64,000 nucleotides of DNA from Bryobacter sp964387685. GTDB lineage: Bacteria > Acidobacteriota > Terriglobia > Bryobacterales > Bryobacteraceae. Below, piece after piece: positions 17,893-26,266 of the stretch. Position numbers and translations under genes: made by a program. A model generated the notes under the pieces. That model saw only the letters and a program-made list of their open reading frames with translations, was not told where the DNA came from and did no database searches. Numbering within the stretch: the stretch's first letter is position 1; each line of letters opens with the position of its first letter. The DNA is taken from contig CAYLXK010000013.1 in assembly GCA_964387685.1 (NCBI GenBank), positions 62,001 through 126,000 on the forward strand, read 5' to 3'.

Positions 17893-20185
17893 TCAGGCTC
17901 TTCTCGAAGTCCGTCAAAGCGCTGCCCGCCTGCATCGCCTTCAGCCGTGCCGTCACCAGCGCCTTCACTCGCGGCGCCGCCCGCAGGTCGCTCGCCAGCG
18001 CCATCAGGTGATACAAGTACGCCACGCGAATCGCGAACTGGCTCTCGCCGGTCAAGCCCGCCTTGGGGGCCGCTCCGTAAGTGTTCTTGTAAATCGCCTC
18101 TAGCACCTCATCGAGCGATGGATTCTGCGACTCGCGCGCATGCTGCTGTACGAGACGCGAGGCGCGCTCAGGATGCAAAATCATCCCCAACGTCAGATTC
18201 GCCGCCGCTTCCACTGGCGCCAGCGCGTCGAAGGTCAGGCCCGTCCTGCCGCGAAAGCTCTCGCGTGTCCGTGCGTAACCAAGCGCCGGCGGCGGCATCA
18301 GCTTCAGCAGATTCTCCGGCAACGTCAGCGCTTCGGGTTCAAGGGTCGCGAGCAAGGCCTGGAGCGCCGCGCGCTGCTCGACCGGAGATACGAACGGCGC
18401 TACCTTTTGGCCATCGCCCCGCAGGGCGTACCGGTAGTCCACCCCGCCCAGCACCTTCGCCGCCGCCTCTACCTGGTAGCGATGGCTCAGATAAATCGGC
18501 ACCAGCTTATTCTCGATCTCACTCATCGGCGTGTCGAATGGAATCACCTTTTCGCTAAATCGCGACAGCGCCTTCGCGCGCAGCTCCATCATGCGTTTCA
18601 ATTCCGCCACCGCACTCGCGCCGTTGTCCCACAGGTGCCCCGTGGGGTGCGCGCCTCCCAAGGCCCGGGAATCGGCGTCGGCGATCAGGTACATCCCCCG
18701 CTCATGCGCCCGGTCCAGCACCTTCTTCAACTCCGCCCGTTCGTCTGAACCGGGAGGGAAATGCTGGTAGCCGTATTCAATCGTTACCTTGTCCCAATCT
18801 CCTGCGCCCATTGCGTAGGCGTCCTCGAGTGTGATCGAGCCATCGGGCTTCATCACAATCAACGGATGCGGATAGTCCATAACGCTCGCCCGGTTAAAGG
18901 CGCTGGCGGCGAAATTATGCACCAGGCCCAGCGTGTGTCCGATTTCGTGAATCGATAGCTGCCGGATGCGCGCGAGACTCATGTCCATCATGCGCTTTGA
19001 GCTCGTGTCCCTCGTCTCATAGGGCGCTAGCATCCCCTCGGCGATCATAAAGTCCTGGCGAATCCGCAGGCTGCCCAGCGTCACGTGCCCCTTGATGATC
19101 TCTCCCGTACGCGGGTCGGTCACGCTTGCGCCGTAGCTCCATCCGCGTGTCGAGCGATGCACCCACTGGATGAGGTTGTAGCGGGCGTCCATCGGGTCGG
19201 CGTCTTCCGGCATCACCTCTACCCGAAACGCGTCCTTGTACCCAATGGCCTCGAAAGCCTGGTTCCACCAGCGCGCCCCTTCCAACAGCGCCGTCTTGAT
19301 CGGCTCCGGCGCGCCGCGGTCCACGTAATAAACTAGCGGCCTCACTGCCTCGCTCACCCGCGCACGGGGATCCTTCTTCTCCAAGCGATGGCGGACGATA
19401 AACTTCTTCCGTACCGGCTGGTCCACGGGCGTTGCATAGTCCAGAAACGTCAGTGCGTTATAGCCGCTGCGAGGATCGTAGGCGCGCATCTGGAAGCCAG
19501 GGCCGGGCAATTCGAGAAAGCTATGGTGCACGCGCAACGTCAAGGAATCCGGCGTCGGCGTTACGCTCGACACGAAGTTCCCCACGCCCTCTCCCGCGAA
19601 GGTCAACGTCGCTTCCATTTCGGTGTTCTTCGGAAACGCCTTCGTGCGCGGCAGATAAATGGCGCTGCGCAAGGCATCCAAGCGAAAGGTCCCCTGGTTC
19701 TGCTGCTTCAGCCGACCTGCCACATTCATTGCGTCCCGCACCACAAACCCGGTGATGTCCACCAGCGCCCGGCCTTCGGTCTCGCTCTCGATGTTGAAGC
19801 CCCAGATCACGCTACGCGCGAAACTGTCCTCTACGGCCTTCCGCTCAGCCGCGTCGTTGCTATTGGCGCGGTAATCAAGATTCTTCTGCACCATCAGGAT
19901 GCGCGGACCTACGCGTTCAAAGTGCACCACTTTTTCTTGGCCCAGCAGGCCGCGGTCCAGGCCCGTATCGTTGGAACCTAAGCCCGCGGGCAGGCTCTCG
20001 TAATAGAGAAAGTCCACGTCCCACTTGTCGATCTCCAAAAGAAGCTTGCCGCCTTTGGCATCCCAATAAAGCGGGAAGTATCCATCCAGCTTTTGCATCC
20101 CCTGCGTCCGTGCCGAAATCCCTCCACCCTGGTATCCCAGCAAGGCCAGAGCCATCCATAACCCGATTGCGAGTGCGCGCGTCAT
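17792..20185 (-). CDS. Exported zinc-dependent metalloprotease, DUF5117/DUF5118 type
   Basis: The 797-residue product has a signal peptide (about 1-25). A long N-terminal beta-rich region follows (KLDGYFPLYWD, FVVRDAMNVAG, STPs typical of DUF5117/5118). The extended metzincin zinc site HEIGHTLGLVH is at residues 413-423, with Glu414 as general base, followed by ASVMDYPHP, a Met-turn-like segment near 440. The C-terminal half is helical. Such proteases are common in Bacteroidota and Acidobacteriota; substrates are unknown. ATG 20185 puts the signal peptide first; the frame extends to 20365 without family similarity. It starts 10 bases from the divergent DUF5060 gene and overlaps the AcpH-like gene by 101 bases. 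Confidence 0.9.
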   Translation of the reverse strand: MTRALAIGLWMALALLGYQGGGISARTQGMQKLDGYFPLYWDAKGGKLLLEIDKWDVDFLYYESLPAGLGSNDTGLDRGLLGQEKVVHFERVGPRILMVQKNLDYRANSNDAAERKAVEDSFARSVIWGFNIESETEGRALVDITGFVVRDAMNVAGRLKQQNQGTFRLDALRSAIYLPRTKAFPKNTEMEATLTFAGEGVGNFVSSVTPTPDSLTLRVHHSFLELPGPGFQMRAYDPRSGYNALTFLDYATPVDQPVRKKFIVRHRLEKKDPRARVSEAVRPLVYYVDRGAPEPIKTALLEGARWWNQAFEAIGYKDAFRVEVMPEDADPMDARYNLIQWVHRSTRGWSYGASVTDPRTGEIIKGHVTLGSLRIRQDFMIAEGMLAPYETRDTSSKRMMDMSLARIRQLSIHEIGHTLGLVHNFAASAFNRASVMDYPHPLIVMKPDGSITLEDAYAMGAGDWDKVTIEYGYQHFPPGSDERAELKKVLDRAHERGMYLIADADSRALGGAHPTGHLWDNGASAVAELKRMMELRAKALSRFSEKVIPFDTPMSEIENKLVPIYLSHRYQVEAAAKVLGGVDYRYALRGDGQKVAPFVSPVEQRAALQALLATLEPEALTLPENLLKLMPPPALGYARTRESFRGRTGLTFDALAPVEAAANLTLGMILHPERASRLVQQHARESQNPSLDEVLEAIYKNTYGAAPKAGLTGESQFAIRVAYLYHLMALASDLRAAPRVKALVTARLKAMQAGSALTDFEKSLIRKFEEDPKQLPLPRPVEAPPGMPIGDEEAPLW

Positions 20186-20195
20186 ACTGGCTATT

Positions 20196-21866
20196 ATGCG
20201 GTTGAGCGCGGTACTTTTTTTATTTCTCTCAGCTTCAGGCGCAGCCCAGACCTGCTCCGATACTCCCGCGTGGAGCCCCTGCGAGCTGAATTTTGAGCTC
20301 ACCGAAGCCGAATCCAGGGCCCATCCCGAGCCATGGCGAAGCGTCGACCTGCGCGCCGAAGTCAAAAGCCCCCGCTACCGGACCTTTCTAGCCGAAGCCT
20401 ATTGGAACGGCGGCCGGCAGTTTCAGATCCGCTTCACGCCCACCGAGCCCGGCGCCTGGTCCTTTAAGCTAACCAGCAACATCCCTCGCCTGGACAATCA
20501 ATCGGGCGCCATGAACGCGCTCACGAGCGAAGCCCCCGGTTACCTGCAGCGCGCCAATGTTCACCACTGGCGCACCATGGGCAACCTCAAGCCCCACCTT
20601 TGGATGGGCGCGGATCTCTGGAATTGGGAAAATGCCAGCGAGGAGTCCATCGCGGCCTTCAAAGCGCGCAAGATTAGCCACGTCCGCACCTTGTTTTCTC
20701 CGCATTGGCCGCCCGACCCGGCGAAGTTTCAGGCCTTTGAAAAAACGCTGCGCCAATGGAACGCCGACAATCTGGTGGCGGATGTGGTGTTGGCCGGGCC
20801 CAACAACGAATTCACGCGAGTGTTGAAGGATTGGCCCACCCGCGAGCGCTACCTTCGCTACCTGCTTTCCCGCTTGGCCCCTCTCAATGTCACCTGGGAG
20901 CTGGCCCGCGACTGGGAATCGTACCGCGACCCGCGCGCCCTTTTCAAAGACCTCGCCGCCCTCATCCAGAAATACGATCCCTATTCACATCCCCGTTCCG
21001 CCTACCCCCAAGGCAGCACGGCCGCCTTTGCCCGCGATGGCTGGATGAGCCACGTCCTCGTGAATGGCGACGAGCCCGCCGTCGTCGCCCTCGAACACCA
21101 ACTGCTCGGCCTGCCGGTGATTTCCGTGGGACGCTCCAACGATCGCAAGCGCCTGCTGAACGCTGTCTTCTCCGGCAGCTACCTCGGTTTCCAAGGCAAC
21201 GAGGCGCTGGCCAAGATTCTGGAGAGCACGCGCTATTGGGAACTGGAACCCTACTTCGACGTCTCCAACGGCCGGGCTTTGGCCCTCGATGGTACGGAAT
21301 ATCTGGTCTACGTGGAAAAGCCGGGCATCGTTGAAATCGAGGTCGAAAAGCACGGCTACGACGTCGCCTGGATCAACCCCGAAACGGGCGAGCGCCTGCC
21401 GCAAAAGGAATTCAAGAGCGAGCATTTTATTGGGGAAACCCCCACCAAAGACCGGGATTGGATCCTGCACCTCTCTCGCGAAGGCCGCAAGCAGGGTATG
21501 CTCACCAGCTACAAGTTCGAGAGCCGTCCGATTCTGGCCCAAGAGCCGGAAGTAGACCCCAAACGCATCCCCTTCACTTTCAGCATCCCGGACAATGCCG
21601 ACCTCAAGGCCGGCACGCCGATCCCCTTCGAGCTCAAAATCGTCAAGGATTCCCGCGCCACCCGCTTCATGCTCTATTACCTCAGCGCCGACGTCCCCAC
21701 AGAGCCCCAAGGCCAACGCCTTCTTTCTACCGCCGAAAAAGGAACGCTTGTCTTGCCATCCGCCCTAGCCTCCAAATTCCCCGCCGTGCTCAATCTTCGC
21801 GTCGCGGCCATGAACGCCAACGGCAAGGTCTATTTGCTGGATCGTGTGGTCCGCCTCACAAAATGA
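20196..21866 (+). CDS. Exported DUF5060 / DUF4038-like putative glycoside hydrolase
   Basis: The 556-residue product has a signal peptide (about 1-18). An N-terminal beta-sandwich (about 30-110) carries FLAEAYWNGGRQFQIRFTPTEPGAWSF-type residues typical of DUF5060. The middle looks like a degenerate TIM barrel (LWMGADLW, NVTWELARDWESY). A C-terminal beta domain follows. Family members are linked to cell-wall or plant polysaccharide hydrolysis. Catalytic acids are not certain here: the WELARDWE segment replaces the usual nucleophile context. It starts 10 bases from the divergent protease and is coupled to tsaB by an ATGA overlap. Confidence 0.78.
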   Translation: MRLSAVLFLFLSASGAAQTCSDTPAWSPCELNFELTEAESRAHPEPWRSVDLRAEVKSPRYRTFLAEAYWNGGRQFQIRFTPTEPGAWSFKLTSNIPRLDNQSGAMNALTSEAPGYLQRANVHHWRTMGNLKPHLWMGADLWNWENASEESIAAFKARKISHVRTLFSPHWPPDPAKFQAFEKTLRQWNADNLVADVVLAGPNNEFTRVLKDWPTRERYLRYLLSRLAPLNVTWELARDWESYRDPRALFKDLAALIQKYDPYSHPRSAYPQGSTAAFARDGWMSHVLVNGDEPAVVALEHQLLGLPVISVGRSNDRKRLLNAVFSGSYLGFQGNEALAKILESTRYWELEPYFDVSNGRALALDGTEYLVYVEKPGIVEIEVEKHGYDVAWINPETGERLPQKEFKSEHFIGETPTKDRDWILHLSREGRKQGMLTSYKFESRPILAQEPEVDPKRIPFTFSIPDNADLKAGTPIPFELKIVKDSRATRFMLYYLSADVPTEPQGQRLLSTAEKGTLVLPSALASKFPAVLNLRVAAMNANGKVYLLDRVVRLTK

Positions 21867-22486
21867 TCCTGGCCATCGATACTTCGCACGACTTCGGCAG
21901 TCTGGCCCTGCTGGCGAATGGCGAGCTGCTCGAGGAAACGCCGCTCGTCTCTGCCGACGGCTTTGCCCACATCCTCTTCCAGAGCATCGAGGCGCTCCTT
22001 GCGCGCCACGGCGTTGCCCTCCCGCACATCGACGCTTTCGCTTGCGCCCAAGGGCCCGGCTCCTTCACGGGCCTGCGGGTCGCCTTAACCGCCGTCAAAG
22101 GCTTGGCCGAAGCCCGGAACAAGCCTGCCTTTGGGGTTAGCAATCTGCAAGCCTTGGCGAGCTCCGGTCGCACCCCCGTGCGGGCGCCCTTCTACGACGC
22201 CCGCCGCGGCGACGTCTATGCCGCCTTCCCCGACGGCACCGAACACGTCCTTAACTACCCGGATTTCCTTTCCTTGATCCCTCCCCACGCCGAACTCATC
22301 AGCTTTGACTTCTCCGCCTTCCCGGCGCAGGAGCATCCCAGGACTCTAGCTCCCCGCTGCTTGGCTGCGGCGGTGGCCCGGCTGGCGCAGGAGCGTTTTT
22401 CTCTCGGCGAGCGCCCCGACCCGGCTCTTCTCGACGCCAATTACGTTCGCCGCTCCGACGCCGAATTGCATTGGCGGGAAGCCTAA
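21863..22486 (+). CDS. tsaB: TsaB, tRNA threonylcarbamoyladenosine modification partner
   Basis: TsaB is the non-catalytic partner of TsaD in t6A37 formation on ANN-decoding tRNAs. The 207-residue product has the N-terminal ASKHA phosphate-1 strand (ILAIDTSHDFGSLAL) and the hallmark AQGPGSFTGLRVALTAVKGLA at about 55-75. It is shorter than E. coli TsaB (231 residues) but ends in a typical LDANYVRRSDAE. The start overlaps the preceding glycosidase-like gene by 4 bases, an odd pairing of a housekeeping gene with a secreted protein. No tsaD, tsaE or rimI adjoins. It overlaps the convergent radical SAM gene by 4 bases, with interlocked stops. Confidence 0.9.
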   Translation: MILAIDTSHDFGSLALLANGELLEETPLVSADGFAHILFQSIEALLARHGVALPHIDAFACAQGPGSFTGLRVALTAVKGLAEARNKPAFGVSNLQALASSGRTPVRAPFYDARRGDVYAAFPDGTEHVLNYPDFLSLIPPHAELISFDFSAFPAQEHPRTLAPRCLAAAVARLAQERFSLGERPDPALLDANYVRRSDAELHWREA

Positions 22487-23496
22487 CCCAACTTCACCAG
22501 TGGCGCCGTACCCATCACCTCGTCGTGAAACGCGTCGCAACCCACACAAAGGTTTTGGTACAAACGCCCATCTTCCAGCTTCATCGTGGACTTCTCGTAG
22601 AACTTTTCCACGCTCCACCCATGCGCGATCCCCATTCTCTCCGGGTGCCCCATCGAGATCGCCTCATAGATCGGGTTCCCTTCCAACCGCCCCAGGATCG
22701 ATTCCATCTTCTCTTCCCGCAAATTCCCTATCGCCTTCTTCGTCTTCACGCAGCAGGGGAACACGTTACCCTCCGGGTCCACGCTTACCTCGCTGCCGGA
22801 ATACCCGCTCCGCAGAAAATTCAGTCCCCCACTCCATTGGTTGCAAAAGTTGTCTTCGATAGCGGCCGTTGTAAGGCAATTCCGCATCGCCCGCCCACGC
22901 GGCCACAGCTTGCCGATCCACATGTCCGGCGTCGCTCCGAAAAAGTGGTAATAATGGCCGTCATCCTCGGGCTGCCGCGAGTTTTCCCCCACCGCATTCA
23001 CGCTCTCAAAGCCCGCGCCTTCGAGAACCTGACGGCAACGCAGCCGCAATTCTTCGCGGGCTTGTTCCTTCTCGAGACCTTTATGAAAGGCGTCTACTCC
23101 GGAGATGGACACCATCCATACGCCCAGCGCCTCGAGCTCACGCGCAATCTTCGGCGTCAGGGTGTCCCCCGTCGTCTGCACAATGATCTTCACGCCGCCA
23201 CTTCCTGCATACTTTTCGCGCAGAAGCCGAATCCCCGGATACAGCACGGCGTCTCGCACGGCGTCCAACAAAATCTCGCCGCCTGCCAGAATCACGCTAC
23301 CCACCTTGGACTGAAAACCCCCTGCCCCGTCAGGCGCCGACAGATCCCGGTACATCATCGAAATGGGTAGATTCTCGATGATCTTCGCGTAGTTTGCCTC
23401 GCTCTCCGCGACTACTCCCCGCAACTCTTCGCCATAATAAGGACGGAAGCGCTCTTCATAGCAATGTTCGCAGGTGCGATGGCAAAGCCAGGTCAT
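22483..23496 (-). CDS. Radical SAM protein with C-terminal SPASM-like cysteines
   Basis: The 337-residue product carries the CxxxCxxC cluster motif at Cys5, Cys9 and Cys12, unusually close to the N-terminus. The frame is open upstream, but no good start or ribosome site was found beyond the ATG at 23496. Later blocks are GGEILLDAVRDAV, an iron-sulfur radical SAM barrel, and C-terminal cysteines (DPEGNVFPCC at about 245-255 and LCVGCDAF near 315) that resemble a SPASM/twitch auxiliary cluster region. Function unknown; peptide- or cofactor-modifying roles are typical. It overlaps tsaB by 4 bases and is divergent from the GHL10-like gene. Confidence 0.82.
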   Translation of the reverse strand: MTWLCHRTCEHCYEERFRPYYGEELRGVVAESEANYAKIIENLPISMMYRDLSAPDGAGGFQSKVGSVILAGGEILLDAVRDAVLYPGIRLLREKYAGSGGVKIIVQTTGDTLTPKIARELEALGVWMVSISGVDAFHKGLEKEQAREELRLRCRQVLEGAGFESVNAVGENSRQPEDDGHYYHFFGATPDMWIGKLWPRGRAMRNCLTTAAIEDNFCNQWSGGLNFLRSGYSGSEVSVDPEGNVFPCCVKTKKAIGNLREEKMESILGRLEGNPIYEAISMGHPERMGIAHGWSVEKFYEKSTMKLEDGRLYQNLCVGCDAFHDEVMGTAPLVKLG

Positions 23497-23535
23497 TACA
23501 TAGTAAATAGATTCCAGAGCGGGCCTCCCCAGGGT

Positions 23536-24699
23536 ATGAAAAACTTTAGCCTAGCAACGATCTTTGTTCCTGTCTGCTGCGCGCTAGGTTTGCTCAGCGC
23601 TCCGGCCTATGGACAGGCTAAGCCAGAAATCCGTGGTGTTTGGATCGCTCGCGATTCCTTGGCAACGCGGGAGTCGCTGCGGCTAACCATCGAGCGCCTG
23701 GCCGAAGCCAACTTCAACGCCGTCTTTATCAACGTCTGGTCCCGAGGCTATCCCCTCTGGCCCAGCAAAGTCTTTGAGAACGAAACCGGCCTACTCATCG
23801 ACCCCGCCTTCGCCGGCCGCGACATCATCGCCGAATGCCTGGAATTCTCCACTCCCTTAGGGCTAGCCTGCGTTCCCTGGTTTGAATACGGTTTCGTAGC
23901 TGGATATTCCGCTTACTATCCTGGCGAGGGCAAAAAGGGTCCCCTCTTCGACAAGCATCCGGAATGGCTTGCTAAGACCAAGTCCGGCCACGATGCTTTT
24001 CCCATTAGCGGCACGAACGAGTCTTTCTTTTGGCTCGCCCACACCCATCCGGCCGCGCAGAAGTTTCTCATCGATCTACTGGTGGAAGTTGCGGCCTCCT
24101 ACAGGATCGACTCCATCGAGTTCGACCGCGCCCGCTATCCCCAACTAGACTGCGGCTACGACGACTTCACTAAAGAGCTTTATGCCGCCGAACACGAGGG
24201 CCGCCAGCCTCCCCAGGATGAGCGCGACCGCGTCTGGCTCGCTTGGCGCGCCCGTAAGTTGAACGACTTTAGCTTGCTCCTGGCCAAACGTGTGAAAGCC
24301 GTTGATTGGCGGATTACGCTTACCAACGCGCCCGTCACCTATCCCTACGGCTATGAAATGTTCGCGCAAGATTATCCCAGTTGGCTTAGAGAGGGCGCTT
24401 TGGACTATGTCTCGCCTCAGCTTTATCGTGCGGACAACGCCTCCTTCGTCCGCGAACTGGAAAACAACCTTCGATTCCTCCCGGATTCCTCTCGCCTCGT
24501 CCCGGGCATCGATATCACCAACTCCAAGAATCCCGACGTTCTCATTCAGATGATTGAGGAGGGCCGCTCCCGCAACCTCCCCGGTTCTATAATCTGGTAC
24601 TATCAGGGTTTGGTTAGTACTGGTTCGTTGGATCGGCTGAGAGCTACGGTCTATCTGGAGAAGGCCCCGCTCCCCTGGCGTTCGTCCCAACTGCAGTAG
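23536..24699 (+). CDS. Exported GHL10/YngK-like glycosyl hydrolase family protein
   Basis: The 387-residue product has a signal peptide (about 1-27). A TIM-barrel domain of the GHL10 (DUF187) type follows, starting EIRGVWIARD, then NFNAVFINVWSRGYPLWPS, IIAECLEFSTPLGLACVPWFEYGF, SIEFDRARYP (likely catalytic region) and YVSPQLYR. Family members act on cell-wall or extracellular polysaccharides. ATG 23536 is preferred because the signal peptide directly follows; the frame extends to 23464 over the divergent radical SAM gene. A 127-base gap with a promoter follows before the response regulator. Confidence 0.85.
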   Translation: MKNFSLATIFVPVCCALGLLSAPAYGQAKPEIRGVWIARDSLATRESLRLTIERLAEANFNAVFINVWSRGYPLWPSKVFENETGLLIDPAFAGRDIIAECLEFSTPLGLACVPWFEYGFVAGYSAYYPGEGKKGPLFDKHPEWLAKTKSGHDAFPISGTNESFFWLAHTHPAAQKFLIDLLVEVAASYRIDSIEFDRARYPQLDCGYDDFTKELYAAEHEGRQPPQDERDRVWLAWRARKLNDFSLLLAKRVKAVDWRITLTNAPVTYPYGYEMFAQDYPSWLREGALDYVSPQLYRADNASFVRELENNLRFLPDSSRLVPGIDITNSKNPDVLIQMIEEGRSRNLPGSIIWYYQGLVSTGSLDRLRATVYLEKAPLPWRSSQLQ

Positions 24700-24765
24700 T
24701 TTTCTAGGGTCTATCCTTAGATCGGCCTAGGGGTTTTCCTGAGGTCAAACTAGGCACTACTGCGA

Positions 24766-24824
24766 TTGACGAAGTACTAGACAGCCCTTAGCATCGAGTC
24801 AGGCGTACATGAATCTGGAGGGAA
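24766..24824 (+). promoter_or_regulatory. Probable sigma-70-type promoter and strong ribosome site for the response regulator
   Basis: TTGACG at 24766-24771, a 17-base spacer, then TAGCAT at 24789-24794 (4 of 6 matches to the -10 consensus). A strong GGAGGGAA lies at 24817-24824, six bases from its GGAGG core to the ATG at 24828. This is the clearest promoter-like pair I found in the window. No experimental support. Confidence 0.5.
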
Positions 24825-24827
24825 CGC

Positions 24828-25586
24828 ATGCCTGAGATGAGCTTTTCGACGATAGAAACGGATCTGCCGCCTACCTTGGAAGAAACGCCGAAGCGCAAAA
24901 TTCGGATCGTTCTGGCCGACGATCATCCGATCGTTCGCGACGGGCTGAAAAAGATGCTCAAGTTGGAGGCCGATATTGAAGTCGTTGGCGAAGCCACCGA
25001 CGGTCGCGAAGCCCTGGAGCAAGTGCAGATGCACGAGCCCGATGTTCTCCTGCTCGACCTCCGCATGCCGAATCTCGATGGCTTATCCGCTCTCCAGACC
25101 TTACAGCACATCAACCGGAAGACCCGCGTCATTATCCTTACGGCGAGCGAAGATAAGAACGAATTTGTCCAGGCTATGAAGCTCGGCTGCAGCGGCATCG
25201 TGCTTAAGCAGACCGCCCCGGAGTTGATTGTGAAGAGCATCCGTAAGGTGAACGACGGCGAAATCTGGCTCGATTCCCACACCACGGCGGCCGTGATGCG
25301 TCAGTTCGCCACCCACACCGGGGAGTCCCATTCCTCCTCCAGCCAAAACTCCTCTGGCGGTGCCAAGTCCCGCGAGCGCAGCCCCTTGAGCGCCCGCGAA
25401 CGCGAAATCGTTTCCCTGGTCGCCCAAGGCTACAAGAATAAGGAAATGGCCGAGAAAATGTTCATCAGCGAACAGACCGTCAAGAACCATCTCCACAATA
25501 TCTTCGACAAGCTTGGCGTCAGTGATCGCCTCGAGCTCGCCCTCTACGCCATTCACAAGGGTCTCCACCTCGGCGCAGAAAAATAA
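24828..25586 (+). CDS. NarL/FixJ-type (LuxR) response regulator
   Basis: The 252-residue product has an N-terminal extension (1-23). A receiver domain follows with Asp31/Asp32, phosphoacceptor Asp77 in LLLDLRMPNLDG, the conserved Thr/Ser in ILTAS (about 107) and Lys in VLKQTAPE (about 127). A Ser-rich linker (about 165-180) leads to a LuxR helix-turn-helix (about 185-245, LSAREREIVSLVAQGYKNKEMAEKM). It is a transcription regulator expected to be phosphorylated by a histidine kinase, but none is adjacent, so it is an orphan in this window. A promoter-like pair and good ribosome site precede it. Confidence 0.95.
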   Translation: MPEMSFSTIETDLPPTLEETPKRKIRIVLADDHPIVRDGLKKMLKLEADIEVVGEATDGREALEQVQMHEPDVLLLDLRMPNLDGLSALQTLQHINRKTRVIILTASEDKNEFVQAMKLGCSGIVLKQTAPELIVKSIRKVNDGEIWLDSHTTAAVMRQFATHTGESHSSSSQNSSGGAKSRERSPLSAREREIVSLVAQGYKNKEMAEKMFISEQTVKNHLHNIFDKLGVSDRLELALYAIHKGLHLGAEK

Positions 25587-25597
25587 CAGGGTCTTAG

Positions 25598-25628
25598 CTG
25601 AACAAGTATACTTGGTATACTTGTTCAG
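25598..25628. promoter_or_regulatory. Perfect 14-base inverted repeat at the toxin-antitoxin promoter
   Basis: Arms CTGAACAAGTATAC (25598-25611) and GTATACTTGTTCAG (25615-25628) are exact reverse complements separated by TTG. The second arm contains TATACT (25616-25621), a good -10 candidate, and the antitoxin ATG follows at 25631, two bases after the repeat. Ribbon-helix-helix antitoxins bind such repeats to repress their own operon; that role here is inference. No ribosome site fits, so the mRNA may be leaderless. Confidence 0.78.
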
Positions 25629-25630
25629 GT

Positions 25631-25870
25631 ATGGCCCAAATCAGCCTCTATATCCCTGACGAAACGGCGGAAGCCCTGCGGTCCCGCGCGGAAATGCAAG
25701 GGCTCTCTATTTCAAAGTTTGTACTCGAGGTTCTGGACCAGCATCTCAAGCCTCCCGATGATGGCTGGCCGCCGGGTTACCGGGACAATTGTGTTGGTTG
25801 GTTTGCAGGCTTGGATTGGGAGGAGCCTGAGGACCTCCCTGCTCCAGAGAGGCCAGGCTTGTTCGACTAA
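25631..25870 (+). CDS. VapB/FitA-like ribbon-helix-helix antitoxin
   Basis: A 79-residue product. Residues 1-45 fit a ribbon-helix-helix fold (AQISLYIPDETAEALRSRAE, then GLSISKFVLEVLDQHL), the DNA-binding part. The acidic, Trp/Pro-rich C-terminus (WFAGLDWEEPEDLP) is the likely toxin-neutralising arm. It is followed by the PIN-domain toxin with a 1-base stop/start overlap. It probably represses its own promoter through the preceding inverted repeat. The VapB or FitA subgroup cannot be settled by eye. Confidence 0.85.
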   Translation: MAQISLYIPDETAEALRSRAEMQGLSISKFVLEVLDQHLKPPDDGWPPGYRDNCVGWFAGLDWEEPEDLPAPERPGLFD

Positions 25871-26262
25871 TGTCGTTCATCCCGGATACCAACATTTGGA
25901 TCGGGCTGGCCCGTGGTGATCGTTCTATCGAGCGGGAAATCTTCGGCCATCGCGCCAACGAGCTATTGGTCAGCACCCTTGTCGAAGCGGAGTTGCACTT
26001 CGGAGCCTCGAAGAGTTCCCGTAGCCTTGAGGTTCTTGTTCGCCTGGAACGACAATTGGCCCCCTTCACCCGCTTAAGCTTCGATTCTCGTTCCGCCGCA
26101 AAGTATGGGCAGTTGCGCCATTACCTGGAGTCCACCGGTCAACCGATCGGGAACATGGACCTGCTGATCGCCGCCTCCGCCCTGGCCCACTCCCACACCG
26201 TCGTCACTCGCAACGTGCGCGACTTTGAGCGCGTCCCCGGCCTTTTGATCGAAAGCTGGTAA
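25870..26262 (+). CDS. vapC: VapC/FitB-like PIN-domain ribonuclease toxin
   Basis: A 130-residue PIN domain. The four acidic metal-binding positions are visible: Asp6 in PDTNIWI, Glu40 in VEAELHFGA, Asp97 in GNMDLLIAA and Asp115 in RNVRDF. The C-terminal PGLLIESW ending is family-typical. It is an expected magnesium-dependent endoribonuclease acting on tRNA or rRNA, held inactive by the antitoxin encoded directly upstream. It ends 4 bases before convergent terC. All catalytic residues are present, so the toxin should be active. Confidence 0.9.
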   Translation: MSFIPDTNIWIGLARGDRSIEREIFGHRANELLVSTLVEAELHFGASKSSRSLEVLVRLERQLAPFTRLSFDSRSAAKYGQLRHYLESTGQPIGNMDLLIAASALAHSHTVVTRNVRDFERVPGLLIESW

Positions 26263-26266
26263 GGGG

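Noticed and set aside
24700..24765. Terminator after the GHL10-like gene
   Set aside because: Only short imperfect CCTAGG-type repeats and T-runs were found; no stable stem with a U-tail.
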